A stretch of 64,000 bases of DNA from Azospirillum baldaniorum (lineage in GTDB: Bacteria; Pseudomonadota; Alphaproteobacteria; Azospirillales; Azospirillaceae). This document shows, piece by piece, positions 17,495-27,051 of this stretch (the first letter of the stretch is position 1; each line of letters opens with the position of its first letter). Below the pieces are notes generated by a model. It searched no databases. It was not told the DNA's origin and saw nothing but the letters and a program-made list of their open reading frames with translations. A program made the translations under genes and the position numbers. The DNA lies in contig NZ_CP022253.1 of assembly GCF_003119195.2 (NCBI RefSeq), positions 1,993,001-2,057,000 of the forward strand, read 5' to 3'.

Positions 17495-17596
17495 AACTTC
17501 AGAGCAATCGTCGAGAATGTTTTGATGTCTCAGTCCGAAAAGAGATAACTCAAAGGAGACACAAAAGAATGCCACAACCAGTTTTGGTTGCTCCGC

Positions 17597-19486
17597 TCAG
17601 GCGCCGGGGGCTGACTTTTGCGTCAGGACGAGAAAGACCTTTTCCTCGAGCTGCTCCGGGGTGAAGGGCTTGGCGATGTAGGCGCTGACGTTGTGGGCCA
17701 GAGCCCGCTCCACCGCCTTCAGCGTGGCGAGCGCCGTCACCATCAGGAAGGGCAGATCGCGCCGCACCTCGCGCACCCGGCGCAGCACGTCCAGGCCGCT
17801 GGCCTTCGGCATCATCCAGTCGCAGACGATCAGGTCGTACGCGCCGTCCCCGGCCAGCCGGAGCAGCGCCTCCTGGCCGTCCGACGCCGTGTCTATGTGG
17901 CCGATGCCGAGGTCGCGCAGCACCGATTCGACGAAGTGCCGCGGCCCGTCCTCGTCGTCGACGACCAGAACGCGGATGGCGCCGAGGTCGATGAAGGGCA
18001 CGCCGATCACCCCCAGCGCCCCGCGCATCCAGGAGGCGCGGGCCGAGCGCTCCTTGCCGCCCGTGGCGCCCAGCAGGAAGGAGCGCACGAAGCGCGGCCG
18101 GTGCACCTGCCGGTACAGCGCCTTGGCGACCGCCGCCCGGCTCTTGCCGCGGCAGAAGGCGCCGTCGCCGGCCAGCCGCACCATCTCCAGCACCGTGTCG
18201 GGGTTCGGCTCGTCCTTGCCCTGGAGGGGGCTCAGCAGACGCTGGGTGCGGATGAAGGCGTTCTGGATCTCGTCGATCTGCCCGGCCATATGGTCGCGGG
18301 CTTCCTCCGCAAAGGCGCTGTCGAGCACGAGCTTCTGGACCTCCGACAGCCCCTTCAGCTTCTCGGTCTTCTCCTTCCAGCAGTCGAGCAGGCGTCCGGC
18401 GAAATCCCGCCCGTCGAAGAATTGGGTCAGATATCCGTTCACCGCCCGCTCGGCGCTCGGCGACAGCGGCATCCTTTGCAGGACGAACAGGATGCGGAGC
18501 TTCTGCATCAGCGTCCGCCCCTTGGTGATCTCGGGCAGCGTGTCCTCGTTGACGAGCAGAGCGCTGCGCCGCTGGAGCGCCGCCTCCGTCCGGGCACCGC
18601 CGAAATAGCCCTCCCCCGTGCGCAGCCGCTGCGACACCTGGCTCAGCGCCATGATCTCCCGCTGCACCGCCTCCACCCCGAACAGGTCGCCGGCGCTGGT
18701 GATGGTGAAGCGGTCGGGCTTCGACAACTCGCGGCGCAGCGCGACGATCAGGCTGTCGCTCAGCACCGGCATGGCCGTGCGGCGCACCAGCGTCTCAAGC
18801 CCCTTGAAGACCGGTGGCGCCTCGTCGGACAGCGGCTTGTCCCCGGCGATCAGCGTCACGATCATGTCCACCCGGTCCACGAAGGGCGCGTCCAGGGAGC
18901 AGGAGGCGGTGCCGGTGTCGCTGCGCAGGATCTCGCCGAGCAGCCGGTCGAGCGGCGCCAGCGCGTCGGCGTCCTCCAGGCCGTCCGCCAGCTCCAGCAG
19001 GAGCCGCGCCTTTTCGGCGAAGCTGCGGCCCTGGTACAGGTGCGTGGTCAGCGCCGCATCGACCATGAAGCGCCCGGTGAAGGCGTCGCGGGCGGCGATC
19101 AGCCGCTCCGCCGTCGCGGCGTAGCTGGCCGGAGTCAGGTCCGGCGGCTGGGCGTCCTTCAGCCGCTCGCGGGTCACCCGGGCGACCTCGTTGACCAGGG
19201 CGGTCAGCGCGCCCTTGCGGTCCATCGCCCGTTCCGCCTGCTGCAGGATGGCGACGAAGGTCGGGATGTTGGACAGGCTCTGCTGGTGGCGGGGGGAATG
19301 CAAAAGCTCGGTCGGGGTCAGCGCGTTCTCGTCGAAATAGCGCTGGCAATGCCGGCCGATGCTGTCGCGGCCCTGCGGGGTGTAGAAGTCCTCCGGGGTC
19401 CGGCAGACGACGGCGTCGCTCCCGCCATCCGCGTCAAGGTCACGACCGCTATCCCGGCCGTCCGCGATGCTCTGGTCCGATGCCAT
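17597..19486 (-). CDS. Receiver protein with long unassigned N-terminal region (first paralogue)
   Basis: Protein of 629 residues. The C-terminal receiver, about 503-625, has IRVLVVDDEDGPRHFVES, phospho-acceptor D556 in LIVCDWMMPKASG, the Thr of MVTALAT and the Lys of IAKPFTPEQLEE. Residues 30-490 match no family I know: mostly helical, with PTELLH near 57, GRDFAGRLLDCWKEKTEKLKGL, and DEIQNAFIRTQRLLSPLQGKDEPNPDTVLEMVRLAGDGAF near 404-445. The paralogue at 22271-24223 shares these blocks. It starts 14 bp after the stop of the hybrid kinase 19501-22146. The role is probably a phosphorylation-controlled scaffold or output protein; that is inference. Confidence 0.85.
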   Translation of the reverse strand: MASDQSIADGRDSGRDLDADGGSDAVVCRTPEDFYTPQGRDSIGRHCQRYFDENALTPTELLHSPRHQQSLSNIPTFVAILQQAERAMDRKGALTALVNEVARVTRERLKDAQPPDLTPASYAATAERLIAARDAFTGRFMVDAALTTHLYQGRSFAEKARLLLELADGLEDADALAPLDRLLGEILRSDTGTASCSLDAPFVDRVDMIVTLIAGDKPLSDEAPPVFKGLETLVRRTAMPVLSDSLIVALRRELSKPDRFTITSAGDLFGVEAVQREIMALSQVSQRLRTGEGYFGGARTEAALQRRSALLVNEDTLPEITKGRTLMQKLRILFVLQRMPLSPSAERAVNGYLTQFFDGRDFAGRLLDCWKEKTEKLKGLSEVQKLVLDSAFAEEARDHMAGQIDEIQNAFIRTQRLLSPLQGKDEPNPDTVLEMVRLAGDGAFCRGKSRAAVAKALYRQVHRPRFVRSFLLGATGGKERSARASWMRGALGVIGVPFIDLGAIRVLVVDDEDGPRHFVESVLRDLGIGHIDTASDGQEALLRLAGDGAYDLIVCDWMMPKASGLDVLRRVREVRRDLPFLMVTALATLKAVERALAHNVSAYIAKPFTPEQLEEKVFLVLTQKSAPGA

Positions 19487-19500
19487 GCCCTAACCCCGTC

Positions 19501-22146
19501 TCATTCGGCCAGCAGCCCGCGCACCGCCTCGATCAGGCGGTCCGGGGCCACTGGCTTCATGACGATCCGGCGGCCCGGCTGTGCCGTCATGTCCGCCGCC
19601 GTTTCATGGGACGCGTAGCCGGTCAGGAAGAGGATGCGCAGATCGGGGTTGCGCTCCGCCAGGGCGCGGCTCAGCTCCAGCCCGTTCATGCGGGGCATGG
19701 ACATGTCGGACACCACGGCGTCGAACAGCCCGCCGCATTCGTCCCAGCGCTCCAGCGCGTCCAGCCCGTCCACCGCCTCCGTCACCGTGCAGCCGGCTTC
19801 CTCCAGCGCCAAGCGGACGTAGGTGCGCACGGAATCCTCGTCGTCCACCAGCAGGATGGCGGCCCCCTCGTCCTCGCCCAGCCCCAGCCCGTCCGCCAGC
19901 GAACCGGCCGGAGCGGGAGCGGGAACGGCGGGCAGATGGATGGAGAAGACGCTGCCGCGCCCGTCCGGCCCGGCCTCCATTTCCACCGCCCCGCCGGCCT
20001 GCTGGGCGGTGCCGTAGACCATCCACAGGCCGAGGCCGGTGCCCTTGCCCGGCTCCTTGGTGGTGAAGAAGGGCTCCCAGATGCGGTCGCGCACCGCCTC
20101 CGGCACGCCGCAGCCCTCGTCGATGACGCGGATCACGGCGTAGCGGCCGTGCGCCAGCGCGCCGTGCCGCCCGAAGAAGCCGGCATCCGGCAGGGCGCTG
20201 TCCAGCGCGATGGTCAGGCGCCCGCCGTCCGGCATGGCGTCGCGCGCGTTGAGGGCGAGGTTCAGGATGGCCTGGTTCAGCATCACCGGGTTGGCGACGG
20301 CGTGCGCTTCCCCGTCGCCGATGCGGATGTCCAGATCGATGCCGGCGCTCAGCAGCGGCTTCAGGAAGACCTTCAGGTCGCGCACCAGCGGCGCCAGCGC
20401 CACCACCTCCGTCTCGTCCGACGGTCGGCGGCGCGAGAAGTCGAGAAGCTGGGCGGTCAGCGCGGCCGCCCGGTCGGACGCCTTGGCGATCTCCCGCACG
20501 CAGGTGGTGACGCGCGCCGGATCGTCCGGCGCCCGCTCGGCCAGCCGGGCGAAACCGCCGATGGCGGTCAGCATGTTGTTGAACTCATGGGCGATGCCGC
20601 CGGCCATGCGGCCCACCGCCTCCATCTTTTGCGACTTCTGAAGCTCCGCCTCCGCACGGCGGCGCTCGGTCACGTCGTTCAGCACCAGAAGAACCGCCGC
20701 CTCCCGCTGGTAGACCGCTGGGAAGGCGCCGATCTCCACATGGCGCTGCTCGCCCGACGGGCGGGCGATCGCGCATTCCACGCGCTGGTGGTCGCCCTCC
20801 GCGCCCATCCCGAGCCGCGTCGTCACGGCCTCCGCCTCGACGATGAAGCGGTTGAGGTCCACCCCCTCCAGCCCGCCGCTGCCGCCCACCCCCAGGATGG
20901 ACGCCGCGGCGGCGTTGCCGAAGCGGATGGCCCGGCGGTCCCAGATGACGATGCCGTAGGGCGCCAGCTCGACCAGCTGGCGGTAGCGCTTCTCGCTCTC
21001 GCTGAGCGCGCTGACGGTGGCCTCCAGCCGTTCCGTCTGGCCGGCGAGCTGCTCCTCGCGCCGCTTCAGCTCGGTGATGTCCATCAGGATCTTCACGATG
21101 CCGCCGGAGCCGGTGGCGTGCTCGCTGATGCGATACCAGCGCCCGTCGGACAGGCGGCCGTCCACCGGATCGGTGTGCAGCAGGTGGCGCTTCATCCGCT
21201 CGGCGATCCAGTCGGCCATCTCGCGGTCGTCGCCTTCGTACCCGCCGCGCTCGGCGGCGGCGCGCAGGATGTCCTTGAAGGCGGTGCCGGGCACCAGCAC
21301 ATCGGCCAGATTCGGGTAGGCGCTGCGGTAGCGCTCGTTGCAGAAGATCAGGCGGTCGTCCGGGCTGAACAGCACGAAGCCCTCGGAGATGCTGGACAGC
21401 GCGTCGTGCACCACCGACTGCATGAAGCGCGCCTCGACCAGGGCCAGAGTCTCCGCGGTCGTCTCGATGCCGGTGCCGCGGTAGCCGGCGAACCGCCCGT
21501 CCGCGTCGGTGAAGGGCTGGGCGCTGATGCGGAAGACACGGGTGTCGCCCGCCCCGTCGCGTAGCGTGATTTCCAGGTCGCGAAAGGCCCGCCCGGCCTC
21601 GATGTCAGCCAGATGGTCCAGCCAGGTGTCGGTGTCCTCGACCAGCGCGCCGAGGTCGAGCAGCGAATCGCCGAACACCGGCGCCGGATCGCCGCCGAGA
21701 AGCTCCGGCAGCCGTTCGGACACGTAGGTGTAGCGGTGGTCGGAGGCGCTTTCCCAGAACCAGTCGGACGCGGCCTCGGCGAAGTCGCGGAAGCGCTGGC
21801 GGCTGGCGGCCAGTTCCTCGTTGGCGGCGCGCAGCAGGCGGGCGGAGCGGTCCAGGGCCGCCGCCGCGGCGCGGGCGCGGCGCACCGACAGCACGGCCAG
21901 CGCCGCCATTGCCAGCGTCATCACGCCGAGCGGCAGCATCAGCCGGTCGCGCCCCTCCTCCGGCATCATCACGGCCAGCAGGCCGGCGGCGCCGAGCATG
22001 AGGAACAGCAGGTCGGTCAACCCGCCCGGCCCGCGGCGCGGCGCCGCGTCACTGCCCGGCCGGACGGCACGGACGTCGAGGTCGGTGTCGGTGGGGGGCA
22101 GCCCGCCCCGGCCGGAAAGATCCACGGAGCCCCGCTCCATCGTCAT
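19501..22146 (-). CDS. Hybrid histidine kinase, membrane-anchored (PAS x3, HisKA, HATPase, REC)
   Basis: Protein of about 881 residues. Two closely spaced membrane segments near residues 42-60 and 68-88 are joined by a short loop, so no periplasmic sensor. PAS domains follow: about 115-235 ([25 protein letters not shown]), about 250-360 ([23 protein letters not shown], ending in a PAC with [12 protein letters not shown]) and about 380-490. HisKA has H520 in [25 protein letters not shown] (NtrB-like), then HATPase ([31 protein letters not shown]) and REC with D814 in [12 protein letters not shown]. Start listed at ATG 22146; TTG 22164 is also in frame. It pairs with the receiver gene 14 bp downstream. 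Confidence 0.92.
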   Translation of the reverse strand: MTMERGSVDLSGRGGLPPTDTDLDVRAVRPGSDAAPRRGPGGLTDLLFLMLGAAGLLAVMMPEEGRDRLMLPLGVMTLAMAALAVLSVRRARAAAAALDRSARLLRAANEELAASRQRFRDFAEAASDWFWESASDHRYTYVSERLPELLGGDPAPVFGDSLLDLGALVEDTDTWLDHLADIEAGRAFRDLEITLRDGAGDTRVFRISAQPFTDADGRFAGYRGTGIETTAETLALVEARFMQSVVHDALSSISEGFVLFSPDDRLIFCNERYRSAYPNLADVLVPGTAFKDILRAAAERGGYEGDDREMADWIAERMKRHLLHTDPVDGRLSDGRWYRISEHATGSGGIVKILMDITELKRREEQLAGQTERLEATVSALSESEKRYRQLVELAPYGIVIWDRRAIRFGNAAAASILGVGGSGGLEGVDLNRFIVEAEAVTTRLGMGAEGDHQRVECAIARPSGEQRHVEIGAFPAVYQREAAVLLVLNDVTERRRAEAELQKSQKMEAVGRMAGGIAHEFNNMLTAIGGFARLAERAPDDPARVTTCVREIAKASDRAAALTAQLLDFSRRRPSDETEVVALAPLVRDLKVFLKPLLSAGIDLDIRIGDGEAHAVANPVMLNQAILNLALNARDAMPDGGRLTIALDSALPDAGFFGRHGALAHGRYAVIRVIDEGCGVPEAVRDRIWEPFFTTKEPGKGTGLGLWMVYGTAQQAGGAVEMEAGPDGRGSVFSIHLPAVPAPAPAGSLADGLGLGEDEGAAILLVDDEDSVRTYVRLALEEAGCTVTEAVDGLDALERWDECGGLFDAVVSDMSMPRMNGLELSRALAERNPDLRILFLTGYASHETAADMTAQPGRRIVMKPVAPDRLIEAVRGLLAE

Positions 22147-22270
22147 GGGTGTACCGCCGCGCAAGGCGCGATCTGCATAGACCCGTAATAGGAGGGGAGC
22201 CGTTAACAGCCCGTTTCGCTGTTCGCCTTCGTACGATCGGATTCTACCGTGAGCATACGATTTCCACCGC

Positions 22271-24223
22271 TCAGCGCCGGTTGACCAGAACCAGGATCTT
22301 CTCTTCGAGCTGTTCGGGAGAAAAAGGTTTGGCGATGTAGGCGGTGACGTCGTGGGCCATCGCCTCCTCGACCGCGATGATGGTGGCGAGCGCGGTGACC
22401 ATCAGGAAGGGCATGTCGGGACGCACCGCGCGGACCAGCTTCAGGAACTCCAATCCCGACAGGCGCGGCATCTTCCAGTCGCAGACGATGAGGTCGAAGG
22501 CGCCCTGCCGCTCCTCGAATCGGGTCAGCGCCTCGCGCCCGTCCTGGGCGATGGTCAGATCGGTGATGCCGAGGTCGCGCAGGATCATCTCGACATAGCC
22601 GCGGGCGGCCGGCTCGTCGTCGGCCAGCAGGACGCGCAACGTGTTCATGGCGCGCATCGGCAGGCCGGCGTCGGCCAATGTGGCGAAGAACTGGGCGAAG
22701 CGGTCGGCCCGTTGCTCCGTCGCGTCCTTGCAGCGGGCGAGGTAGCCGCGCAGGAAGGCGGTGGAGCGGACATGGTGCCCGACCAGCTCGCGCGCCGCCG
22801 CCACGCATTTCCCCTCCGTGAAGGCGCCCTCGGCGAGCAGGCTGGCGAACTCCATGACCTCGTCGACGTGGGGCGGCCGGTCCTTGGCGATGCGGGCGAA
22901 AACCTTGTTGGTGCGCAGGAAGGTGTTCTGGATCTCGTCGAGCATGCGGACGTAGCGCTCGCGCAGGCCGTCCGGCAGGGTGGAGCGCGCCACGCGCCGT
23001 TGCAGGTCGGCCAGCGCCTTGATGCGCGCGCGCGGCGTACGGGCCGTCTCGAACAGGCGCTGGGTGAAGTCGCGGGCCTCGAGATGGCGGCGCAGATGGG
23101 CGACGATCATGCGCCGGCTGCGCTCCCCCGACACCGCCCCTTCGAAGGCCAGAAGATCGACGATGCGGGCGTAGTGGCTCTTGGCGTGCAGGACCGCCTC
23201 CAGCCGCGCGCCGGACAGCAGCAGCGCCACCCGCCGGTCGATCAGCCGGGTCGTGCGCTCGCCGCCGATCACCCCGCCCTTCGCCGTCAGGCGCGCGGCG
23301 AGGAGCCCGATCGCCGACAGCTCGTCCAGCACCGCTGCGACGCTGTTCGGCTCCGCCTTGGTGCCGGACAGCGGCGCGTCGCCGAGCAGGGCGTGGTGAA
23401 CCCCCGCCTCCAGCCCCAGCCGGGCGGCGCGCGCCTGATGGCGGGTGACGAAGGCGGACAGGCGGTGCAGCACCGCCGGGGCGTCGGGGTGCGACGGCGC
23501 CTCGCCCCGCCAGACCATCGCCATGGCGTCGAGCACGCCGCGCAGCCCGTCCGCCCAGCCGAACAGCGCCTCGACCACCAGCCCGTTGGCCAGCATCTCC
23601 CCGACGATCTGGTCGAGAGTGGCGATTCCCTCGCCGGACAGCCCGTCCCCGTCGAGCGACAGGATGCGCACCAGCCGAAGCTCGTGGTTGCGCCCTTCCC
23701 CCAGCCAGGCGGACAGCCAGCAATCGATGGTGTGGCGCCCGGCGAATCCCGGCGTCCGCGCCATGGTCTGGGCCACCGTGGCGGCGAACTGCTTGGCGTC
23801 GATGGACAGGGCCGCGCCGCTGTGGGCGCGCCGGGCGGTGACGGCCAGCACCTCCTGCTCCAGCCGCTTCAGCTCCTCCAGCCGCATGGCGGGGGAGCGG
23901 CGTCCGGGGCGGGCCTGCCGCTGGGCCACCCGTTCCAGCACCTGGGCGCGGCGTGGCCAGTCGAGGAAGGAGCGCTGCGGCTCCACCTTGTGCAGGAACT
24001 CGGTCGGGGTGATGCCGCGCGCCTCCAGGAACTCCGCCAGCTCCTCCGCGATCAGGAATCGCGCGGCGGGGGCGAAGACCTCCTCGACCCGGACGCAGAC
24101 GGCGGACTCCGGCGACTCCTCCGGCGCGTCGCCGCTCAGCTCGCCGAGGAGCGCGTCGACGTCGTAGGCGCCGATGGGAATGCCGTCGGTCGGAAGGGAG
24201 GAAGGCGGCGGCACGGCGCTCAT
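22271..24223 (-). CDS. Receiver protein with long unassigned N-terminal region (second paralogue)
   Basis: Protein of 650 residues. The C-terminal receiver, about 530-648, has LRVLLADDEPAARGYVEMILRDLGI, phospho-acceptor D582 in LIVCDWKMPRLSGLEFL, MVTALATIIAVEEAMAHDVTAYIAKPFSPEQLEEKI. It is closely similar to the receiver of the 17597-19486 protein. The N-terminal 500 residues are helical and not assignable; shared blocks include ITPTEFLH near 92, RDFTQRLFE, and LDEIQNTFLRTNKVFARIAKDRPPHVDEVMEFASLLAEGAFTEGK near 427-475. It starts 13 bp after the 24237-26345 kinase, with GGAG upstream of ATG 24223. A duplicated module is the simplest reading. Confidence 0.85.
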   Translation of the reverse strand: MSAVPPPSSLPTDGIPIGAYDVDALLGELSGDAPEESPESAVCVRVEEVFAPAARFLIAEELAEFLEARGITPTEFLHKVEPQRSFLDWPRRAQVLERVAQRQARPGRRSPAMRLEELKRLEQEVLAVTARRAHSGAALSIDAKQFAATVAQTMARTPGFAGRHTIDCWLSAWLGEGRNHELRLVRILSLDGDGLSGEGIATLDQIVGEMLANGLVVEALFGWADGLRGVLDAMAMVWRGEAPSHPDAPAVLHRLSAFVTRHQARAARLGLEAGVHHALLGDAPLSGTKAEPNSVAAVLDELSAIGLLAARLTAKGGVIGGERTTRLIDRRVALLLSGARLEAVLHAKSHYARIVDLLAFEGAVSGERSRRMIVAHLRRHLEARDFTQRLFETARTPRARIKALADLQRRVARSTLPDGLRERYVRMLDEIQNTFLRTNKVFARIAKDRPPHVDEVMEFASLLAEGAFTEGKCVAAARELVGHHVRSTAFLRGYLARCKDATEQRADRFAQFFATLADAGLPMRAMNTLRVLLADDEPAARGYVEMILRDLGITDLTIAQDGREALTRFEERQGAFDLIVCDWKMPRLSGLEFLKLVRAVRPDMPFLMVTALATIIAVEEAMAHDVTAYIAKPFSPEQLEEKILVLVNRR

Positions 24224-24236
24224 CGATGCTCCGCCA

Positions 24237-26345
24237 TCAGATCAGCAGCGCGTGGATCGTGTCGGCCAGCTCGTCCGGGTTGATCGGCTTGCGCAGGAAG
24301 ACGATGCGGCGCCCGCCTGATTTCGGGTCGGCCAGCAGGTCGTCCAGGCTTTCCGTTTCCGGCGGGTAGCCGGACATCAGGACGGTCGGCAGATCCGGAT
24401 TCTCCCGGCGCAGCGCGCGCGCCACCGACGCCCCGCCGATCTGCGGCATCACGAGGTCGGTCACCAGCAGGTCGAAGGCCCCGCCATGGTCGGCGTAGGC
24501 GCGCAGGGCCTCGCTGCCGTCGGCGGCGCAGACCACACGCATGCCCATGTCCTCCAGCGTCAGGCGGATGAAGTCGCGCACCTGCGCCTCGTCCTCCACC
24601 AGCAGGACGGTGGCGGCCATCGACAGCCCCTCCATCTCGTCGTCCTCTGCGTCGAGGGAAAAGGCGTCGTCAAGACCGAGGGCGTCCAGACCGGGGGCAT
24701 CCGCGTCCTGCGGCTCCGCGACGTCCTCCGCCGGGAAGCGGAGCGTGAAGACGGTGCCGCGCCCAAGCTCCGTGTCCACCTCGACGTCGCCGCCCGCCCG
24801 CGCGACCGTGGAGTAGACGAGCGCCAGCCCCAGCCCGGTCCCGGCCCCCGGCTCCTTGGTGGTGAAGAAGGGTTCGAAGATGCGGTCGATCACCGCCGGG
24901 TCGATGCCGCAACCGGTGTCGGCAACGGTGATGGTGATTCCGAGATCGTCCGTCCGCTCCACCGCGATGGTGATCGGCCCGCCCTCCGGCATGGCGTCGC
25001 GCGCGTTGAGCACGAGGTTGAGCAGCGATTGGTGCAGCAGGGCCGGGTCGATGGTCACCACCGCCCCGCCGCCCGCGCCGCCGATCCGCAGCGGGTGGCG
25101 CTCGCCCAGCGTCGGGCCGAGGAAACGGCGCAAATCGTCGATCACCGCGCCGACGCGCACGGGACGCGCCGCATCGGTCTGGCCGGGCCGTCCGAAGCTG
25201 AGAAGCTGGGCGGTCAGGCCGGAGGCGCGGTCGGTCGCCTTGACGATCTCGGTCAGGCACTGCTCGACCCGCGGCCGGTCCTGCGGGGCGCGGCGGGCCA
25301 TCTGGGCGAAGCCGCCGATGGCCGTCAGCATGTTGTTGAACTCGTGGGCGATGCCGCCGGCCAACTGGCCGATGGCCTGCATCTTCTGCGCCTGCTGGAT
25401 GGCGCGCTCGGCCTGCTTGCGCCCGGTGATGTCGGTGAGGACGAGGAACCACGCCGCCTCCCCCTCTACCGCGAAGGGGTGGATGCCGACCTCAAGCTCG
25501 CGCAGGGCGCCCTGCGCGGTGACGAAGCGGGCCTCGACCGGCGGCGGGGCTTCCAGGCCGCTGCCGGGCGGGGGCAGCCAGTCGAACAGGCGCTGCACCC
25601 CGTCGAACTCCGTCGCCTCGACCAGCGGGATGCGCAGCATCGCCTCGGGATCGCCGCTGCCCAGGATCAGCGCGGCGGAGCGGTTGGCGAAGCGCAGCCG
25701 CAAGCCATCCCAGATCAGGATGCCGTAGGGCGCCATCTCGACCAGCCGGCGGTAGCGCGCCTCGCTGTCGGCCAGCGCCTCCTCGTGGCGCTTCAACTCG
25801 GTGATGTCGGTGAGGATCTTGACCACACCGCCGAAGCGCGTGGCGTGCTCGCTGATGCGGTACCAGCGCCCGTCGCCGAGCTGGTGGTCGGTTGGCGGCC
25901 CGCTGCGGATGTGGCGGTTCAGCCGCTCGGCGATCCAGTCGGACGGGTCGCCCAGATCGTCGCCGGCCGCCCCCCGCTCCACCGCGACCCGCAGCAGATC
26001 GGCGAAACGGACGCCGGGAACCAGATGGTCGGACAGCAGCGGATAGGCGGCACGGTAGCGGTCGTTGCACAGCACCAGCCGCCCGTCGGCGCCGAACAGC
26101 ACGAAGCCTTCGGACACGCAGCCGATGGCGTCGGACAGCAGAGCGCGGAAATGCGCCTCGCCCTCGCCTGGGTGACGGCTCGCCGGGCTCTCCACGACGG
26201 CGTCGAGCCGGTCGCGCAGCGCCCGCAGCGGCTCCCGCAGATGGGCCAGCGCGCCGGGCGGCGCGGCGGACAGCCGCGCGCCCAGGGTGTCGAGGAGTTC
26301 CGCAAGCTCTTGGTCGGGCCGGTCCATAACCCGGCATTCAACCAT
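24237..26345 (-). CDS. Soluble hybrid histidine kinase (PAS x2, HisKA, HATPase, REC)
   Basis: Protein of 702 residues with no membrane segment. A PAS domain at about 70-190 carries CVSEGFVLFGADGRLVLCNDRYRAAYPLL and ISEHATRFGGVVKILTDITELKRHEE, very similar to the second PAS of the kinase at 19501. The next PAS is at about 195-305 (RYRRLVEMAPYGILIWDGLRLRFANRSAALIL). HisKA has H334 in [25 protein letters not shown]; HATPase has [39 protein letters not shown] has D630 in LVTDLVMPQIGG. It heads the four-gene block and lies 33 bp after the ArsC-like gene. Cytoplasmic sensing of an unknown cue. Confidence 0.92.
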   Translation of the reverse strand: MVECRVMDRPDQELAELLDTLGARLSAAPPGALAHLREPLRALRDRLDAVVESPASRHPGEGEAHFRALLSDAIGCVSEGFVLFGADGRLVLCNDRYRAAYPLLSDHLVPGVRFADLLRVAVERGAAGDDLGDPSDWIAERLNRHIRSGPPTDHQLGDGRWYRISEHATRFGGVVKILTDITELKRHEEALADSEARYRRLVEMAPYGILIWDGLRLRFANRSAALILGSGDPEAMLRIPLVEATEFDGVQRLFDWLPPPGSGLEAPPPVEARFVTAQGALRELEVGIHPFAVEGEAAWFLVLTDITGRKQAERAIQQAQKMQAIGQLAGGIAHEFNNMLTAIGGFAQMARRAPQDRPRVEQCLTEIVKATDRASGLTAQLLSFGRPGQTDAARPVRVGAVIDDLRRFLGPTLGERHPLRIGGAGGGAVVTIDPALLHQSLLNLVLNARDAMPEGGPITIAVERTDDLGITITVADTGCGIDPAVIDRIFEPFFTTKEPGAGTGLGLALVYSTVARAGGDVEVDTELGRGTVFTLRFPAEDVAEPQDADAPGLDALGLDDAFSLDAEDDEMEGLSMAATVLLVEDEAQVRDFIRLTLEDMGMRVVCAADGSEALRAYADHGGAFDLLVTDLVMPQIGGASVARALRRENPDLPTVLMSGYPPETESLDDLLADPKSGGRRIVFLRKPINPDELADTIHALLI

Positions 26346-26378
26346 TACGCCCGGTCCCCCCGCCAGTTGATTCCGCGC

Positions 26379-26810
26379 TCAGCCCTGCTTCGGGAAATGG
26401 TGATGGCCGTGGTCGCAGGTGCCACGCGAATGCTTGTCGTCGCAGCTTTCGCCGGACGCGGTCAGCCCGATCCAGGCGTGCAGCGTGTTGGGGTCGAATC
26501 CGGCCTTGCGGTCCGCCCCGACCTGGAGCAGCGGGCGGCGGATCAGGTCGCGGTCGGCCAGCAGGGCGGCCAGCGCCGACTCCTCGTCCAGCTCGTCGGG
26601 TTTCACGGCGCCGGTCTTCACGGCGGCGGCGCGGCGGTTGAACCAGTCCTCGACCGGACGATCCTCGAAGAAGGGGCGGAGGGTTTCGGCGGTCAGCGGC
26701 TCAACGGCCAGATCGCGCTCCACCAGCGTGTGGCCGGCGGCCTGGAGTTGAAGCTTCTGCTTGGCGTTCGCCGTGCAGCCGGACAGACCGTAAAAGATCA
26801 CTTCCGTCAT
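26379..26810 (-). CDS. ArsC-like, nitrogenase-associated protein with His-rich tail
   Basis: Protein of 143 residues. Seen: MTEVIFYGLSGCTANAKQKLQLQAAGHTLVERDL, where the Cys at 12 and the following N-x-x-Q-K-x-x-L-x-x-A-G-H fit the nitrogenase-associated ArsC-family proteins rather than classical arsenate reductases, then VEDWFNRRAAAVK and LLADRDLIRRPLLQVGADRKAGFD (the R-P-L-L strand of ArsC/Spx). The tail ESCDDKHSRGTCDHGHHHFPKQG carries five His and two Cys and could bind metal. ATG 26810 was chosen because it starts the first strand. It lies just upstream of the two kinase modules on the same strand. Confidence 0.78.
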   Translation of the reverse strand: MTEVIFYGLSGCTANAKQKLQLQAAGHTLVERDLAVEPLTAETLRPFFEDRPVEDWFNRRAAAVKTGAVKPDELDEESALAALLADRDLIRRPLLQVGADRKAGFDPNTLHAWIGLTASGESCDDKHSRGTCDHGHHHFPKQG

Positions 26811-27051
26811 GGGGTTGGTGCTCCGCATCGAAACAGGACGAATTAGGTCCAGTCTAGCGGCGCGGAGACCGGGGGTGCCGGTGACGGAATGTCGCACCCG
26901 CCTCCCCTCTCCCGCCCCGGGAGAGGGAGGGACCCGCCGCGAAGCGGTGGGAGGGTGAGGGTATCGCCAAGGATCATCGGCTCCTTCCTTGGACGCCCCT
27001 CACCCGCCCGCTGTCGCGGGTACCCTCTCCCGGGACGGGAGAGGGTACAAC
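26811..27051. other. Intergenic region holding a palindromic repeat pair
   Basis: Region between the ArsC-like gene and the end of the ABC transporter operon. Apart from the repeat at 26901-27049 it contains no open frame I can support. Confidence 0.7.
26901..27049. repeat. REP-like palindromic repeat, inverted pair
   Basis: Two copies of a CCCTCTCCC...GGGAGAGGG hairpin unit with a GGGTGAGGG-type flank face each other: 26901-26962 (CTCTCCCGCCCCGGGAGAG core) and 26995-27049 (CCCTCTCCCGGGACGGGAGAGGG, preceded by CCCTCACCCGC). They lie downstream of the ABC operon and likely end or protect its mRNA. Related units are at 47498-47612 and 58304-58340. Confidence 0.75.
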
